Below are positions 25,035 to 33,157 of a DNA stretch of 64,000 nucleotides, piece after piece. The position numbers and the translations under genes are program-made. Source of the stretch: Paracoccus liaowanqingii (GTDB lineage Bacteria > Pseudomonadota > Alphaproteobacteria > Rhodobacterales > Rhodobacteraceae); the NCBI RefSeq assembly GCF_004683865.2, contig NZ_CP040765.1, positions 124,001 to 188,000 of the forward strand, in the 5' to 3' direction. The notes under the pieces are model-generated. The model worked only from the letters and a program-made list of their open reading frames with translations, did no database searches and was not told the origin of the DNA. Within the stretch, counting starts at the first letter, position 1. The number at the start of each line of letters is the position of its first letter.

Positions 25035-25054
25035 AAAACTACAAATCTGGTTTT
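25035..25054. promoter_or_regulatory. ArsR-type operator, second copy
   Basis: AAAACTA, six bases, TGGTTTT: the same geometry and arms as the site at 24664-24683, with one changed base. It lies between the ArsR-family gene and the MFS gene, as expected for a second site controlling the transporter. Confidence 0.55.
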
Positions 25055-25185
25055 ACAGTCGCGACGCTTCCAGCGTCCCGTCTCGTCCTCCATCCAGCCC
25101 GCGGCGTCTCCTGCTGATGTCATCCGGCTGGTCCGCCTCGACACTCAGCATTTTATGCCGCCAATCCCAGATAGGCTTTCCGAAC

Positions 25186-26436
25186 ATGCCCCTGATCCGT
25201 CCTCGCCAAGTTCCCCTGGTCGCCGCCCTCGGGGCGACGCAGATCATCGGTTATGGATCCATCTACTATGCGTTTCCAATTCTGGCCCCTGCTGTCGCGC
25301 AGGAGTTTCAGGTCAGCGAGCCGTTCCTGTTTGGTCTGCTCTCAGCAGGTCTGCTGCTAGGTGGGTTTGCCGCACCCACTTTGGGGAGATTACTGGACCG
25401 CATCGGTGCGGGACGGGTCATGACTATGGGCAGCTTTGCGATGGCGGTCCTCCTCATCCTTCTGGCGTGGGCACCAAACATTCATGCGTTTGGTGCCCTT
25501 ACGATCCTGATCGAGATCCTCAGCTTTGCTGTCCTTTATGATGCCGCGTTCGCCATGCTTGCGCAGAAGCGTCCGGGCGAAACCCGGAAAGCGATCACGC
25601 GCCTGACCCTGATCGCAGGGTTTGCGTCGACGATCTTCTGGCCCCTCAGCGGGATGCTGGTGATGGAAATTGGCTGGCGGGAAACGCAGCTGGTCTTTGC
25701 AGCGTCCCACCTGCTCTGCGCGGCACTGCATTTCAAGATGACGACCACTCCGGTCATGGACACGCTTGCTCTCCCGACTGACAACGCGGCTCCGGGCCCG
25801 GCATGGGTGCCGGCCGTTATGACCGAGGCGGTCGCGCTGCGCGCTTTTCTTCTACTGGCCTTGGGATTTGCGCTGACTGGCATGGCCATATCCGCCGTCA
25901 CCGTTCATCTGGTAGAGATCCTGCGCTCGCTGCACCTGGGGGAGGCAGCCTATCTCGCTGCGATGGTCCTGGGCCCGGCACAGGTTGCCGTGCGCCTGAT
26001 GGACGCAACCGTATGGCGGGACCGGCACCCTCTTTTTATCGCTATTTTGTCGGCAGCGGCGATCGTCACGGCCATCATCCTGCTGCTTTTGCCGGGTCCC
26101 GCCTCGCTGATAGCCTTCGCCTTTGCCGCAATCATGGGAGCCGGGGCCGGCCTGTCCAGCATCGTGCGCGGCGCCGTCCCGGTCGCTCTATTCGGAGCGT
26201 CTGGACTGGGGCAGCGGTTGGGGCGCCTGGCGGCGATCCGCAGCATTATGGGCGCGTCATCGCCCTTCCTCTTTGCCTGGGCCGCAGCTGCCTACTCCAT
26301 GTCTTGGGCGGTGGGGGCTGCCCTCGCTTTGGCGGTAGCTGGTTTGGCAGCGATGGTGGTGCTTCAACAGAACCTCCAACGCAACGGTATTGTGCCGCCG
26401 CTTAGGTCAAAGCCTAGGGTCCGAATAACGGCTTAG
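25186..26436 (+). CDS. Major facilitator superfamily transporter
   Basis: A 416-residue membrane protein with twelve predicted segments in two halves. The start region is VPLVAALGATQIIGYGSIYYAFPILAPAVAQEF, followed by the loop motif GRLLDRIGAGR between TM2 and TM3. It resembles MFS exporters often paired with ArsR repressors. The start at 25186 places TM1 correctly; the frame is open for another 23 codons upstream. The substrate is unknown; a small toxic or organo-metalloid compound would fit the regulator but is not shown by sequence. Confidence 0.88.
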   Translation: MPLIRPRQVPLVAALGATQIIGYGSIYYAFPILAPAVAQEFQVSEPFLFGLLSAGLLLGGFAAPTLGRLLDRIGAGRVMTMGSFAMAVLLILLAWAPNIHAFGALTILIEILSFAVLYDAAFAMLAQKRPGETRKAITRLTLIAGFASTIFWPLSGMLVMEIGWRETQLVFAASHLLCAALHFKMTTTPVMDTLALPTDNAAPGPAWVPAVMTEAVALRAFLLLALGFALTGMAISAVTVHLVEILRSLHLGEAAYLAAMVLGPAQVAVRLMDATVWRDRHPLFIAILSAAAIVTAIILLLLPGPASLIAFAFAAIMGAGAGLSSIVRGAVPVALFGASGLGQRLGRLAAIRSIMGASSPFLFAWAAAAYSMSWAVGAALALAVAGLAAMVVLQQNLQRNGIVPPLRSKPRVRITA

Positions 26437-26488
26437 GGCTCTTTACGTCGATGCCCGTGCGCTGCGTCGCTGGAAGCTATGCGGGACC
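26435..26488. repeat. Dispersed spacer repeat, copy left of the GNAT gene
   Basis: AGGGCTCTTTACGTCGATG, about 15 variable bases, then GGAAGCTATGCGGGAC. It is about 85 percent identical to 27134-27187 in the same orientation; the two copies bracket the acetyltransferase gene. Shorter relatives lie near 37655, 41815, 42566, 43284, 46917 and 63240. Confidence 0.7.
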
Positions 26489-26498
26489 AACCGGACAG

Positions 26499-27053
26499 TC
26501 AGCCTTCTACGGAAAATCGGTGGATCATGGCTACCCGACGAGCAGGGTTGTGCCCTCTATCTAGTTCGTCATGAATTACGGCAGAGAGAGCTGTGGGAGC
26601 TTCAGTGACAGAAATTTCAAAAAAGCCAAGCTTCTCATAGAATGGCATATTGAAGGGCGCGTACCTATCCGTAGAAAGCATTGCTCCCCAGAGGCCGCGT
26701 TCTCGGCCGATGTGCAGCGCGTGTCGTATCAACGCGCTGCCGATGCCCTTACCTTGCCATTCGCGCCATACGTCAATTTCCCCGATGTAGAGACCGCCAT
26801 CGCGCTCAAGCCCTGCAAGAAAGCCCAATGGCTGGTCTAGCTCGTCAACAGCAATAAAGACCAATTTCTCAGAAATGGCCTGCTCCATTAGGTGCCGCGG
26901 GGTTGCCGATGGTGAGGTTGAAACTGACGCACCCGCTGTGATTAGAGACCAGTTCGCGTCGATCTCCACCTGTGCAAGTACCTTAAGATCACTGCTGCCA
27001 CCTAGCCTAATAGTGAAAATGGGCCTCTCTGCATTTGAATCATTGACTGGCAT
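26499..27053 (-). CDS. GNAT-family N-acetyltransferase
   Basis: A 184-residue acetyltransferase. The acetyl-CoA loop is REWQGKGIGSALIRHAL (Q-x-x-G-x-G/A), preceded by the strand LYIGEIDVW; the motif B region is APFNMPFYEKLGFFEIS. It transfers acetyl from acetyl-CoA to an amine; the substrate is not predictable. The gene stands alone and opposite to its left neighbour, flanked on both sides by copies of the same 54-base direct repeat, like a mobile cassette. Confidence 0.88.
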   Translation of the reverse strand: MPVNDSNAERPIFTIRLGGSSDLKVLAQVEIDANWSLITAGASVSTSPSATPRHLMEQAISEKLVFIAVDELDQPLGFLAGLERDGGLYIGEIDVWREWQGKGIGSALIRHALHIGRERGLWGAMLSTDRYAPFNMPFYEKLGFFEISVTEAPTALSAVIHDELDRGHNPARRVAMIHRFSVEG

Positions 27054-27133
27054 TCCGGCTCCATCAGGTGAACGACTCCACCCGCTATTACTAAGACGCT
27101 ACGACCACATGTCACCTTCAGCATTGGCCGATT

Positions 27134-27187
27134 AGGGCTCTTCACGTCGATGACCCTTCGCCGCGTCGCCGGAAGCTATGCGGGACA
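27134..27187. repeat. Dispersed spacer repeat, copy right of the GNAT gene
   Basis: AGGGCTCTTCACGTCGATG, a variable centre rich in cgccg, then GGAAGCTATGCGGGAC. Direct-repeat partner of 26435-26488. Confidence 0.7.
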
Positions 27188-27285
27188 AAGCATCGGCCTC
27201 ATTATTAATACAATAGTGAGGCGGCTGGACTGCAGCCGCAATCCAGCCGTGCAGCGGAGCCGCTTTACCGAGCCATGACAGTTCG

Positions 27286-28182
27286 TCAGATTGTGACAAC
27301 CTCTCCGTCTGCCGGTATCAGCAGTTTCTGTTCGAATCCTTCCTGCACCGAGAAATCGCGCAGAACCTGACGGCTGAGGATACAGTGATTGATGGCTTCC
27401 ATATGGCTCGCGATTAAGATGGCTTCGGGGGCGGCACGGTGAACGGACAGCACATCCTCGGTCCCCATGATGATCGGGTCAAACCCCATCATGACAGCGT
27501 TTCCGGCGTTTAACACGATGGCGGCGGGTTTGTGGGTGTCGATGGCAGCCTGCACATGCGTGTTCCAAATTGTATCGCCAGCAACATAGACTGTCGAAAA
27601 CTCGGGGTGGCTGAACACCACACCACAGACATCGCCCATGGTCGGAAATGCCTCCAACGTCGCGTCGGTGCCGTGCTGACCGCCGGTTTTGATAAGGCTG
27701 ACGCCGTTGAACTCCGTCGTCTCGGTCAGGACCCGCACGTCGGTGAAGCCATCGGCGCGGATCAGCCCCACATCATGTTCGCTCTGCGCAAAAATCGGCT
27801 TGTCGCTTGCGATCGCCGCCTTTGCAGCGTCATCCCAATGGTCGAGATGCAGATGCGTGACGATGACCGCATCCGCAGCAGCAAGGTCTTCTTGCGGAAG
27901 GGGCAAGGGAACCAGCGGATTGCTGAGATGACTGCTGGCTGAGGCCGGGAAGCCAGGCAGGGTGCCCTGCTCGGCGAACAACGGATCGATCAGGAACGTT
28001 ACACCGCCGATTTCGACGAGGATGGTCGCGTTGCGGACCTGAGTAACCTTAACGGCTTTTGATGCGCTGGCAGCATTGGCAATGCCTCCTGTCGCGCTCA
28101 TCAAAGAGGCCGCGGCAATCGCGCCGCCCGTCATCATAAGCGCCTGGCGCCGTGTCAGTCCGTGTTCTGTCTTGAAGTCCAT
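27286..28182 (-). CDS. Tat-exported metallo-beta-lactamase-fold hydrolase
   Basis: A 298-residue protein with a twin-arginine signal (LTRRQALMMTGGAIAAASLM, about 9-40) and an MBL-fold domain. The metal motif THLHLDHWDDAAK (HxHxDH) is near 110, then GGQHGTD, VYVAGDTIW with the metal-bridging Asp, and a late SHMEAINH. The fold is of the UlaG/L-ascorbate lactonase-like group. It would act in the periplasm, folded with metal before export. The substrate is unknown. It lies next to the isochorismatase-like hydrolase gene on the same strand, 215 bases downstream of it. Confidence 0.9.
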   Translation of the reverse strand: MDFKTEHGLTRRQALMMTGGAIAAASLMSATGGIANAASASKAVKVTQVRNATILVEIGGVTFLIDPLFAEQGTLPGFPASASSHLSNPLVPLPLPQEDLAAADAVIVTHLHLDHWDDAAKAAIASDKPIFAQSEHDVGLIRADGFTDVRVLTETTEFNGVSLIKTGGQHGTDATLEAFPTMGDVCGVVFSHPEFSTVYVAGDTIWNTHVQAAIDTHKPAAIVLNAGNAVMMGFDPIIMGTEDVLSVHRAAPEAILIASHMEAINHCILSRQVLRDFSVQEGFEQKLLIPADGEVVTI

Positions 28183-28397
28183 GGTCCAGTTCTTTCGCTG
28201 CCTTGTCCGCTGGTGCAGGGCAAGGTCGATGAGAGGTGAGAGATAGGAGAGGCGATGACAGCAAGCCGACGAACAGGGGCATTTCCCCGCGGCGTCCAGA
28301 TAACCGTCAATAATTTTGGATCGATAAAGGCAGTTGGTGTGCGGCCACCGCTTAGACCCATTGAGGGGCGGCCGACCGCACGTGCCGGACGACAGTA

Positions 28398-28940
28398 TCA
28401 GCTGCGAACGAAATCCTCTGTGCTGATGACGTCGCCATAGAGGAACGCGAGGGCCCCCATGATTGCTGTGTGAACATGCGCGGCGGGGGCGGTCTGCCCG
28501 CCAAACTCAATATCGCGGGTCGCACAGGCATCGTGGATCGTGGTCGTGTTGAAGCCATGGTCGTTGGCGGCGCGCGTGGTCGCGTCGATGCACATATGGC
28601 TCATCGCACCGATCACGATCACATCCTTGATCCCCTTTTCGTCGAGGAGGGCTTTCAGGCCGGTGTCGCGGAACGAATTGGGAAAATTCTTGGTGATGAC
28701 GGCCTCGTCGCCCTTGGGTGCCACGACCTCATTGATCTCCGCACCCTCGCTGCCGGGGACGAAGATAGGACCGCCCGGCACTTCATGGCGGATGTTCACC
28801 ACCAGATCACCTTGGGAACGGGCATGCGCGATCACGCGGGCCGCGTTTTCGGCCGCGGCCTCAATGCCTTGCAAAGGCATGTTGCCGGTCGGCCAGTATT
28901 CATTCTGAAGATCGACAACGAGAATGGCACGATTGGACAT
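28398..28940 (-). CDS. Isochorismatase-like cysteine hydrolase
   Basis: A 180-residue cytoplasmic hydrolase. The catalytic triad is visible: Asp in LVVDLQNEYW (about 10), Lys in ITKNFPNSF (about 84) and Cys in SHMCIDATTRAA (about 119). The family includes nicotinamidases and other amide hydrolases; the exact substrate is not clear. The start follows GGAGGCTCTC. It is divergent from the GlxA-family regulator at 29041, separated by 100 bases, a common regulator-target arrangement. Confidence 0.92.
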   Translation of the reverse strand: MSNRAILVVDLQNEYWPTGNMPLQGIEAAAENAARVIAHARSQGDLVVNIRHEVPGGPIFVPGSEGAEINEVVAPKGDEAVITKNFPNSFRDTGLKALLDEKGIKDVIVIGAMSHMCIDATTRAANDHGFNTTTIHDACATRDIEFGGQTAPAAHVHTAIMGALAFLYGDVISTEDFVRS

Positions 28941-29040
28941 GAGAGCCTCCATAGGTTCGGTTGAGTGTTGCACTGAATATCGTTCTGCGCGATAGCGCTG
29001 ACCACTGGCGCAATCGACATAAACAAAGGCAATAACGACA

Positions 29041-30009
29041 ATGAGGCAGGCGACAATCGGCATCGTTCTGTATCCGGGCGTCCAGATGTCGGCCGTCCTA
29101 GGGCTGACGGACCTTTTCGCGCTTTCCGAGCGATCTGCGGAAAACGGTAGCGGAGCCCTGCCACGCCTGCGCGTCCGCCATCTGCATTTCAGTGCAGCTG
29201 CAGAGCCCGATATCGTCTTCGACAGCGACACGGCATCCAGTGATGAGGGGTCGACCCGCTGCGAGGTCCTACTTCTGCCGCCCTCTCTGGAGCCACCAAT
29301 TGTCACCGAGGCCGCCGCGCCCATCGCGCGCTGGCTATGCCAGCATCATGCGGAAGGGTCAGTGCTGGCTTCCGTCTGCGGCGGCGCCTTCTTCCTTGCT
29401 GAAACGGGACTGCTTGCCGGGCGGACCGTTACGACGCACTGGACGTATGCGCAGGCGCTCCAAGATCGTTGCCCGGATGCGCAGGTCGATGCGGACCGGC
29501 TGATCATCGATCAGGGCGACATCATCTCCGCCGGGGGCCTGATGTCCTGGATCGACCTCGGTCTGATCCTTGTGAACAGGTTCCTCGGCCCCGTCATCAT
29601 GGCCCGAACCGCACGGATGATGCTCGTCGACTTGCCCGGGCGCGAGCAGAGGTTCTACAGCAGCTTTGTGCCACGGCTGTCCCATGGCGATGCTGCCATC
29701 CTCAAGGCTCAGCATTACTTGCAGGCGCAGGAGGGCAAAGAGACCCGGCTGGCTGTTCTGGCAGAGCAGGCAGGGTTGGAAAAGCGGACCTTTCTGCGGC
29801 GCTTCCAGAAGGCCACCGGATTGATGGCGACTGATTACGCTCAGCGCCTTCGGGTGGCCAAGGCGCAGGAGCTGCTGCAGTTCGGGAAACAACCTGTGGA
29901 GCGTGTGGCCTGGCAGGTTGGCTATTCCGACCCAGGGGCCTTCCGGAAGGTGTTCCACCGGATCGTCGGTCTGACGCCTGGCGAGTATCGGCAACGGTTC
30001 TATGCCTGA
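29041..30009 (+). CDS. GlxA-family transcriptional regulator (DJ-1/PfpI plus AraC HTH)
   Basis: A 322-residue regulator with an N-terminal DJ-1/PfpI-like ligand domain (about 1-190; ASVCGGAFFLAETGLLAGRTVTTHW, with the Cys at the nucleophile-elbow position) and a C-terminal AraC-type double helix-turn-helix (about 220-320; RLAVLAEQAGLEKRTFLRRF and VERVAWQVGYSDPGAFRKVFHRIVG). Such proteins usually activate genes for metabolism of small nitrogen compounds. It likely controls the divergent hydrolase at 28398-28940 and perhaps the exported MBL protein. Confidence 0.92.
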   Translation: MRQATIGIVLYPGVQMSAVLGLTDLFALSERSAENGSGALPRLRVRHLHFSAAAEPDIVFDSDTASSDEGSTRCEVLLLPPSLEPPIVTEAAAPIARWLCQHHAEGSVLASVCGGAFFLAETGLLAGRTVTTHWTYAQALQDRCPDAQVDADRLIIDQGDIISAGGLMSWIDLGLILVNRFLGPVIMARTARMMLVDLPGREQRFYSSFVPRLSHGDAAILKAQHYLQAQEGKETRLAVLAEQAGLEKRTFLRRFQKATGLMATDYAQRLRVAKAQELLQFGKQPVERVAWQVGYSDPGAFRKVFHRIVGLTPGEYRQRFYA

Positions 30010-30186
30010 ACTAACCTTGCCCAATGGGGCGTCAGAGGTGGTTTCTGAGGCGGTTCGGGGAACCCTGAGGGTGCCTCTGCAAATCGTTGATCTGACTTAA
30101 TTGATAGCCGCGGGGGCAATGGAAGAAGCGGGCCCGTCACGCATTCCCGTTTCCTACAGGCAATGGTGATACCAAAAAGTGGTGCC

Positions 30187-30390
30187 TCAGGTTTTTTGTT
30201 CTACGCTATGGGTGAGCCAAAGCATGATCGCCTCGCGAGGCGCGCCGAATGTTCCGAAACTGCCGAACGCTGAAAGGCAAGCGGCAGCGTCTTTCACAGG
30301 CTTTGGGCGATGGCCGTGGTTGGCCTGCCATACACAAACGATCTCGCCCTGTTCGTTCGTTTCAGCGATCAGCATTCCGTTCGTATTCAT
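30187..30390 (-). CDS. Small protein, paralogue of the one at 10535-10798
   Basis: A 67-residue protein of unknown function with the pattern MLIAETNEQGEIVCVWQANH, HRPKPVKDAAACL, FGTFGAP and I-LWL, matching the protein at 10535-10798 along its whole length. The start with GGAATAACA upstream is preferred over an earlier ATG. Lying alone, it shows that the family does not depend on the IHF-like neighbour of its paralogue. Confidence 0.6.
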   Translation of the reverse strand: MNTNGMLIAETNEQGEIVCVWQANHGHRPKPVKDAAACLSAFGSFGTFGAPREAIMLWLTHSVEQKT

Positions 30391-30895
30391 TGTTATTCCA
30401 ATGTTTTGATCCAATTTCGCCACGGGTGATAAGCTTGCTCATGACGATGGACCATATACCAAAGTGTCAGGGTTGTGTCTTTCAAAGATGGGCGTGCTGA
30501 CGGCTTCACGCTGCGTGGGCCGAATGCCCTGTCGGACAAGCAAGCGATGCAGAGTTATCCACATTTTTCGGGGATCGTTTCGGGGGTAAATCCCTTATTC
30601 GCTTTCGAAATAAGGGGTTGATTCAGTGGCTTGGCTTGGTCTCCAGAGGAGCACGACAGGACCTTGAAGTACGAAGATAGGTGACAGCTCTTGTGCCTAT
30701 GACCAAAGGTTGTCTCGGCTTTGAGTATGATCGGGACAAGGCATTCGAATGACCTGAGAGGCACGCATTGTTACAAGATCATGCTTTGGTTGTCTTAAGA
30801 GTACGTAAAGGCTCTTCTGCGAGACTATTAGTTCAAGGACGGGGCGGGACCATGACCTGGCTATCGGGTCTGAACCAGACGAGACGGAGGGTGCC
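30391..30895. other. Intergenic region with a DnaA box and an inverted repeat
   Basis: About 500 bases without a gene. A perfect DnaA box, ttatccaca, is at 30555-30563. An inverted repeat (cccttatt at 30592-30599, aataaggg at 30609-30616) follows. No cluster of boxes or iterons is seen, so an origin is not claimed. Confidence 0.45.
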
Positions 30896-31183
30896 ATGGA
30901 TGGTGCTATGCTGACTTTCGATGGATTTACCCGGTTAGCCGGCCGCGTAGAGGCGACCGACGATTACTTCGAGTTTCAGACGGATGCAGCCTTGAGCAAC
31001 ACGCAGCTGAACGAGCTTCATCGCGCCACGATTGAGATCGATGGGACAACGGAAGGTGTGCTCGTGGAGAGTACGGATCGATTGGCCCCTACCCCCGATC
31101 GAAACGGCATGCAGACTGGCCTCCGGCTAACATTACGTCGCAATATTGGGCTTTCCGTATCGACGGAAAAAGCGACGCAATAA
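30896..31183 (+). CDS. Hypothetical protein
   Basis: A 95-residue soluble protein, beta-rich by appearance (FDGFTRLAGRVEATDDYFEF, ATIEIDGTTEGVLVEST, GLRLTLRRNIGLSVST). A clear ribosome site, GGAGGGTGCC, precedes the ATG, and a GC-rich hairpin lies about 85 bases after the stop. No family recognised. It is transcribed towards the defence pair but on the opposite strand. Confidence 0.6.
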   Translation: MDGAMLTFDGFTRLAGRVEATDDYFEFQTDAALSNTQLNELHRATIEIDGTTEGVLVESTDRLAPTPDRNGMQTGLRLTLRRNIGLSVSTEKATQ

Positions 31184-31268
31184 GTCGGATTTATGGAACG
31201 CGTAGGCATAAGCGTGAAATTTCAGACGCTGCTCTGCAAGTTATCAATGCATGATAATCGCCGTTTAT

Positions 31269-31300
31269 CGGCGCCGTCCGGTCTGTGTTGGGCGGCGCCG
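31269..31300 (+). terminator. GC-rich hairpin, probable terminator
   Basis: Arms cggcgccg (31269-31276) and cggcgccg (31293-31300), each self-complementary, flank a 16-base loop and are followed by TTAATTTC. It lies between two converging genes, so it may serve either or both. Confidence 0.5.
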
Positions 31301-31417
31301 TTAATTTCAGGCAAGTGCATCCAGCACCGCCGTTGTCAAAAGATCGAGCGTTAGTTGCTGCGCATCAAACAAGCGCGTGGTTCTGCTGTGTTTGCAATAA
31401 TCCAAACATGCAATCAG

Positions 31418-33157
31418 CTATTTTGCTAAGCTCTGTCGGCGCCAGCCATCCACTGCCCTGTCAAGTTCACTGGTTCCGTTCTCGTCTGACCACCGGTCCC
31501 AGAAGTCGATCGTTCCACTCAGCGGCTCATATGTTGGGGCCGCGATGCGGATACGGGTAGGTAAAAGAATGGCATCGCCAACAACAAGAGCCTCACCGGT
31601 GTCAAGGACCGGGAGGAGATCTCCGAAGCTTCCTAAGCTATCTGGTAGAAGGCGACGAACAACCGCCTGATCCTCACCGTTGGTCAGGCGCATGGCAATC
31701 AAGTTGCTGCACTGGCTGACGACAGTCCTGTTTACTTCCGACGGACGCTGGCTGATGACCACAAGCCCAACTCCGTACTTGCGGCCCTCCTTAGCGATCC
31801 GTTCGAAGATGGCGATGGCGTTCTCGGCCATTCCCGAGCCTGCTGTTTCAGGTATGTAAAGGTGTGCCTCGTCGCAGAAAATTGCAACGGGATGCCTACT
31901 GCCGGCAGCTATCCATTGTTGAACTGAGAAAACTAGACGCGCTACCATACCGATAATCAGCGGCAGTATATCGGAGGGAACTTCGGAGAAGTCGATGATT
32001 TTCACTCCTCCGGACGTTTTACCGTCATTCCCTGAAAGTAGCGCATCTACTAATATGTCTAACCAGTCGAAAGCCAAGGTTTCTTCTGAACTAGGAAAGA
32101 GAAAGCCGAGACGGCGGTCCTCTCGTTTGGCGTCGAGGCGCTGAATGAGCCGGCTCAGTTTACCGTGAAAATCGCCCTGCTTATCGGACCCTGCCCTCGC
32201 GCCGGGTACCATCTCAGTGTTTAGGCGAATTAATTCATCTATCACATTAGTAATTTTGAATGGCACCGGGCTGTCAATGGTGAAATTTGCCAGTACACTC
32301 TCATGCTCTCCGGCCTTTAGATAGTCAGTCTTAGCGCCGACAATTGCCCGAGACATTACCATGGCTTGATTGGGCGCATTTTGATCGCTGCGATCTACAA
32401 ACATTGAGAGAAGAGCCTCGTAGCTCAGCAGCCAATATGGAAGGTGCAGCACGTCTTCATTTAGCCCCTTTCCTTCTTCGATGTCTTGAGGCCCCGCAAC
32501 CCGAAGATGGCGACATCCCTTGACTTTTAGCGAGCCATATTCCCCATGAATGTCAAACACGATAGCATTGGCACTAGGCAGAGCCGCAACCTGTTCGAGC
32601 AGACGCGCAGTCGTCCATGACTTTCCAGACCCGGTGCTGCCAACCACAACTGCATGCCGTTGAAAGAGCTTGTTACCGTTTACGAATGCTTCCGCTGCCG
32701 TATCAAGGGTATAATTACCCAAGGATAGGCGGTGGCCATCTTCTGAAACAGCTGAGATAACTTGCATGAAGCGGGTCAAGCGATCGCCCTCAAGTGCAAA
32801 ACATTTGGCGTCAATCTCCGGCACGGTTTCCAACGTACGACGGAATACGTTGGGACGAGATCCGACTAGATCGATCAGCGTGCCGATCAGCGATACCCGG
32901 ACGAGGTTCACCTCAGGATGTGCTGTATCAGCTTCAATTTCGGCTGCGCCGGTTCTCTGCTCAACGGCCGTTCGAGTGATCTTCTGTATAATACCAATGA
33001 GGTGTTGGCCGGCCAGACTACTTTGTAGCGCCACTAGGCGATTGACCTGAAGTGCCCGTAGCGCGTCTACATCGTCCACTCGAACGATCACCATGGCTGT
33101 GTCAACGGAAAGGACATGACCCAAGGCCTCGCCATCTGCGTATGCGAAAATACTCAT
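31418..33157 (-). CDS. herA: HerA-like ATPase of a SIR2-HerA defence pair
   Basis: A 579-residue HerA/FtsK-type motor. The N-terminal beta-barrel (HAS) domain covers about 1-120. The ATPase follows: Walker A GSTGSGKS at about 173-180, VFDIHGEYGS, Walker B VAIFCDEAHLYIPE at about 425-437, and VGLVVISQRPSEVNRTVVSQCSNLIAMRLTN with the sensor and arginine-finger region. The start is the ATG that overlaps the SIR2 stop by four bases. In known SIR2-HerA systems a HerA hexamer forms a supramolecular complex with SIR2 and controls NAD hydrolysis after phage infection. GC is lower than in the flanking genes, which suggests transfer. Confidence 0.93.
   Translation of the reverse strand: MSIFAYADGEALGHVLSVDTAMVIVRVDDVDALRALQVNRLVALQSSLAGQHLIGIIQKITRTAVEQRTGAAEIEADTAHPEVNLVRVSLIGTLIDLVGSRPNVFRRTLETVPEIDAKCFALEGDRLTRFMQVISAVSEDGHRLSLGNYTLDTAAEAFVNGNKLFQRHAVVVGSTGSGKSWTTARLLEQVAALPSANAIVFDIHGEYGSLKVKGCRHLRVAGPQDIEEGKGLNEDVLHLPYWLLSYEALLSMFVDRSDQNAPNQAMVMSRAIVGAKTDYLKAGEHESVLANFTIDSPVPFKITNVIDELIRLNTEMVPGARAGSDKQGDFHGKLSRLIQRLDAKREDRRLGFLFPSSEETLAFDWLDILVDALLSGNDGKTSGGVKIIDFSEVPSDILPLIIGMVARLVFSVQQWIAAGSRHPVAIFCDEAHLYIPETAGSGMAENAIAIFERIAKEGRKYGVGLVVISQRPSEVNRTVVSQCSNLIAMRLTNGEDQAVVRRLLPDSLGSFGDLLPVLDTGEALVVGDAILLPTRIRIAAPTYEPLSGTIDFWDRWSDENGTSELDRAVDGWRRQSLAK

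Noticed and set aside
26435..27187. Integron attC sites around the GNAT gene
   Set aside because: The repeats lack the RYYYAAC/GTTRRRY cores and no integron integrase is present, so only direct repeats are claimed.
30555..30616. Replication origin at the lone DnaA box
   Set aside because: Only one box and one small inverted repeat, no iterons or adjacent initiator gene.
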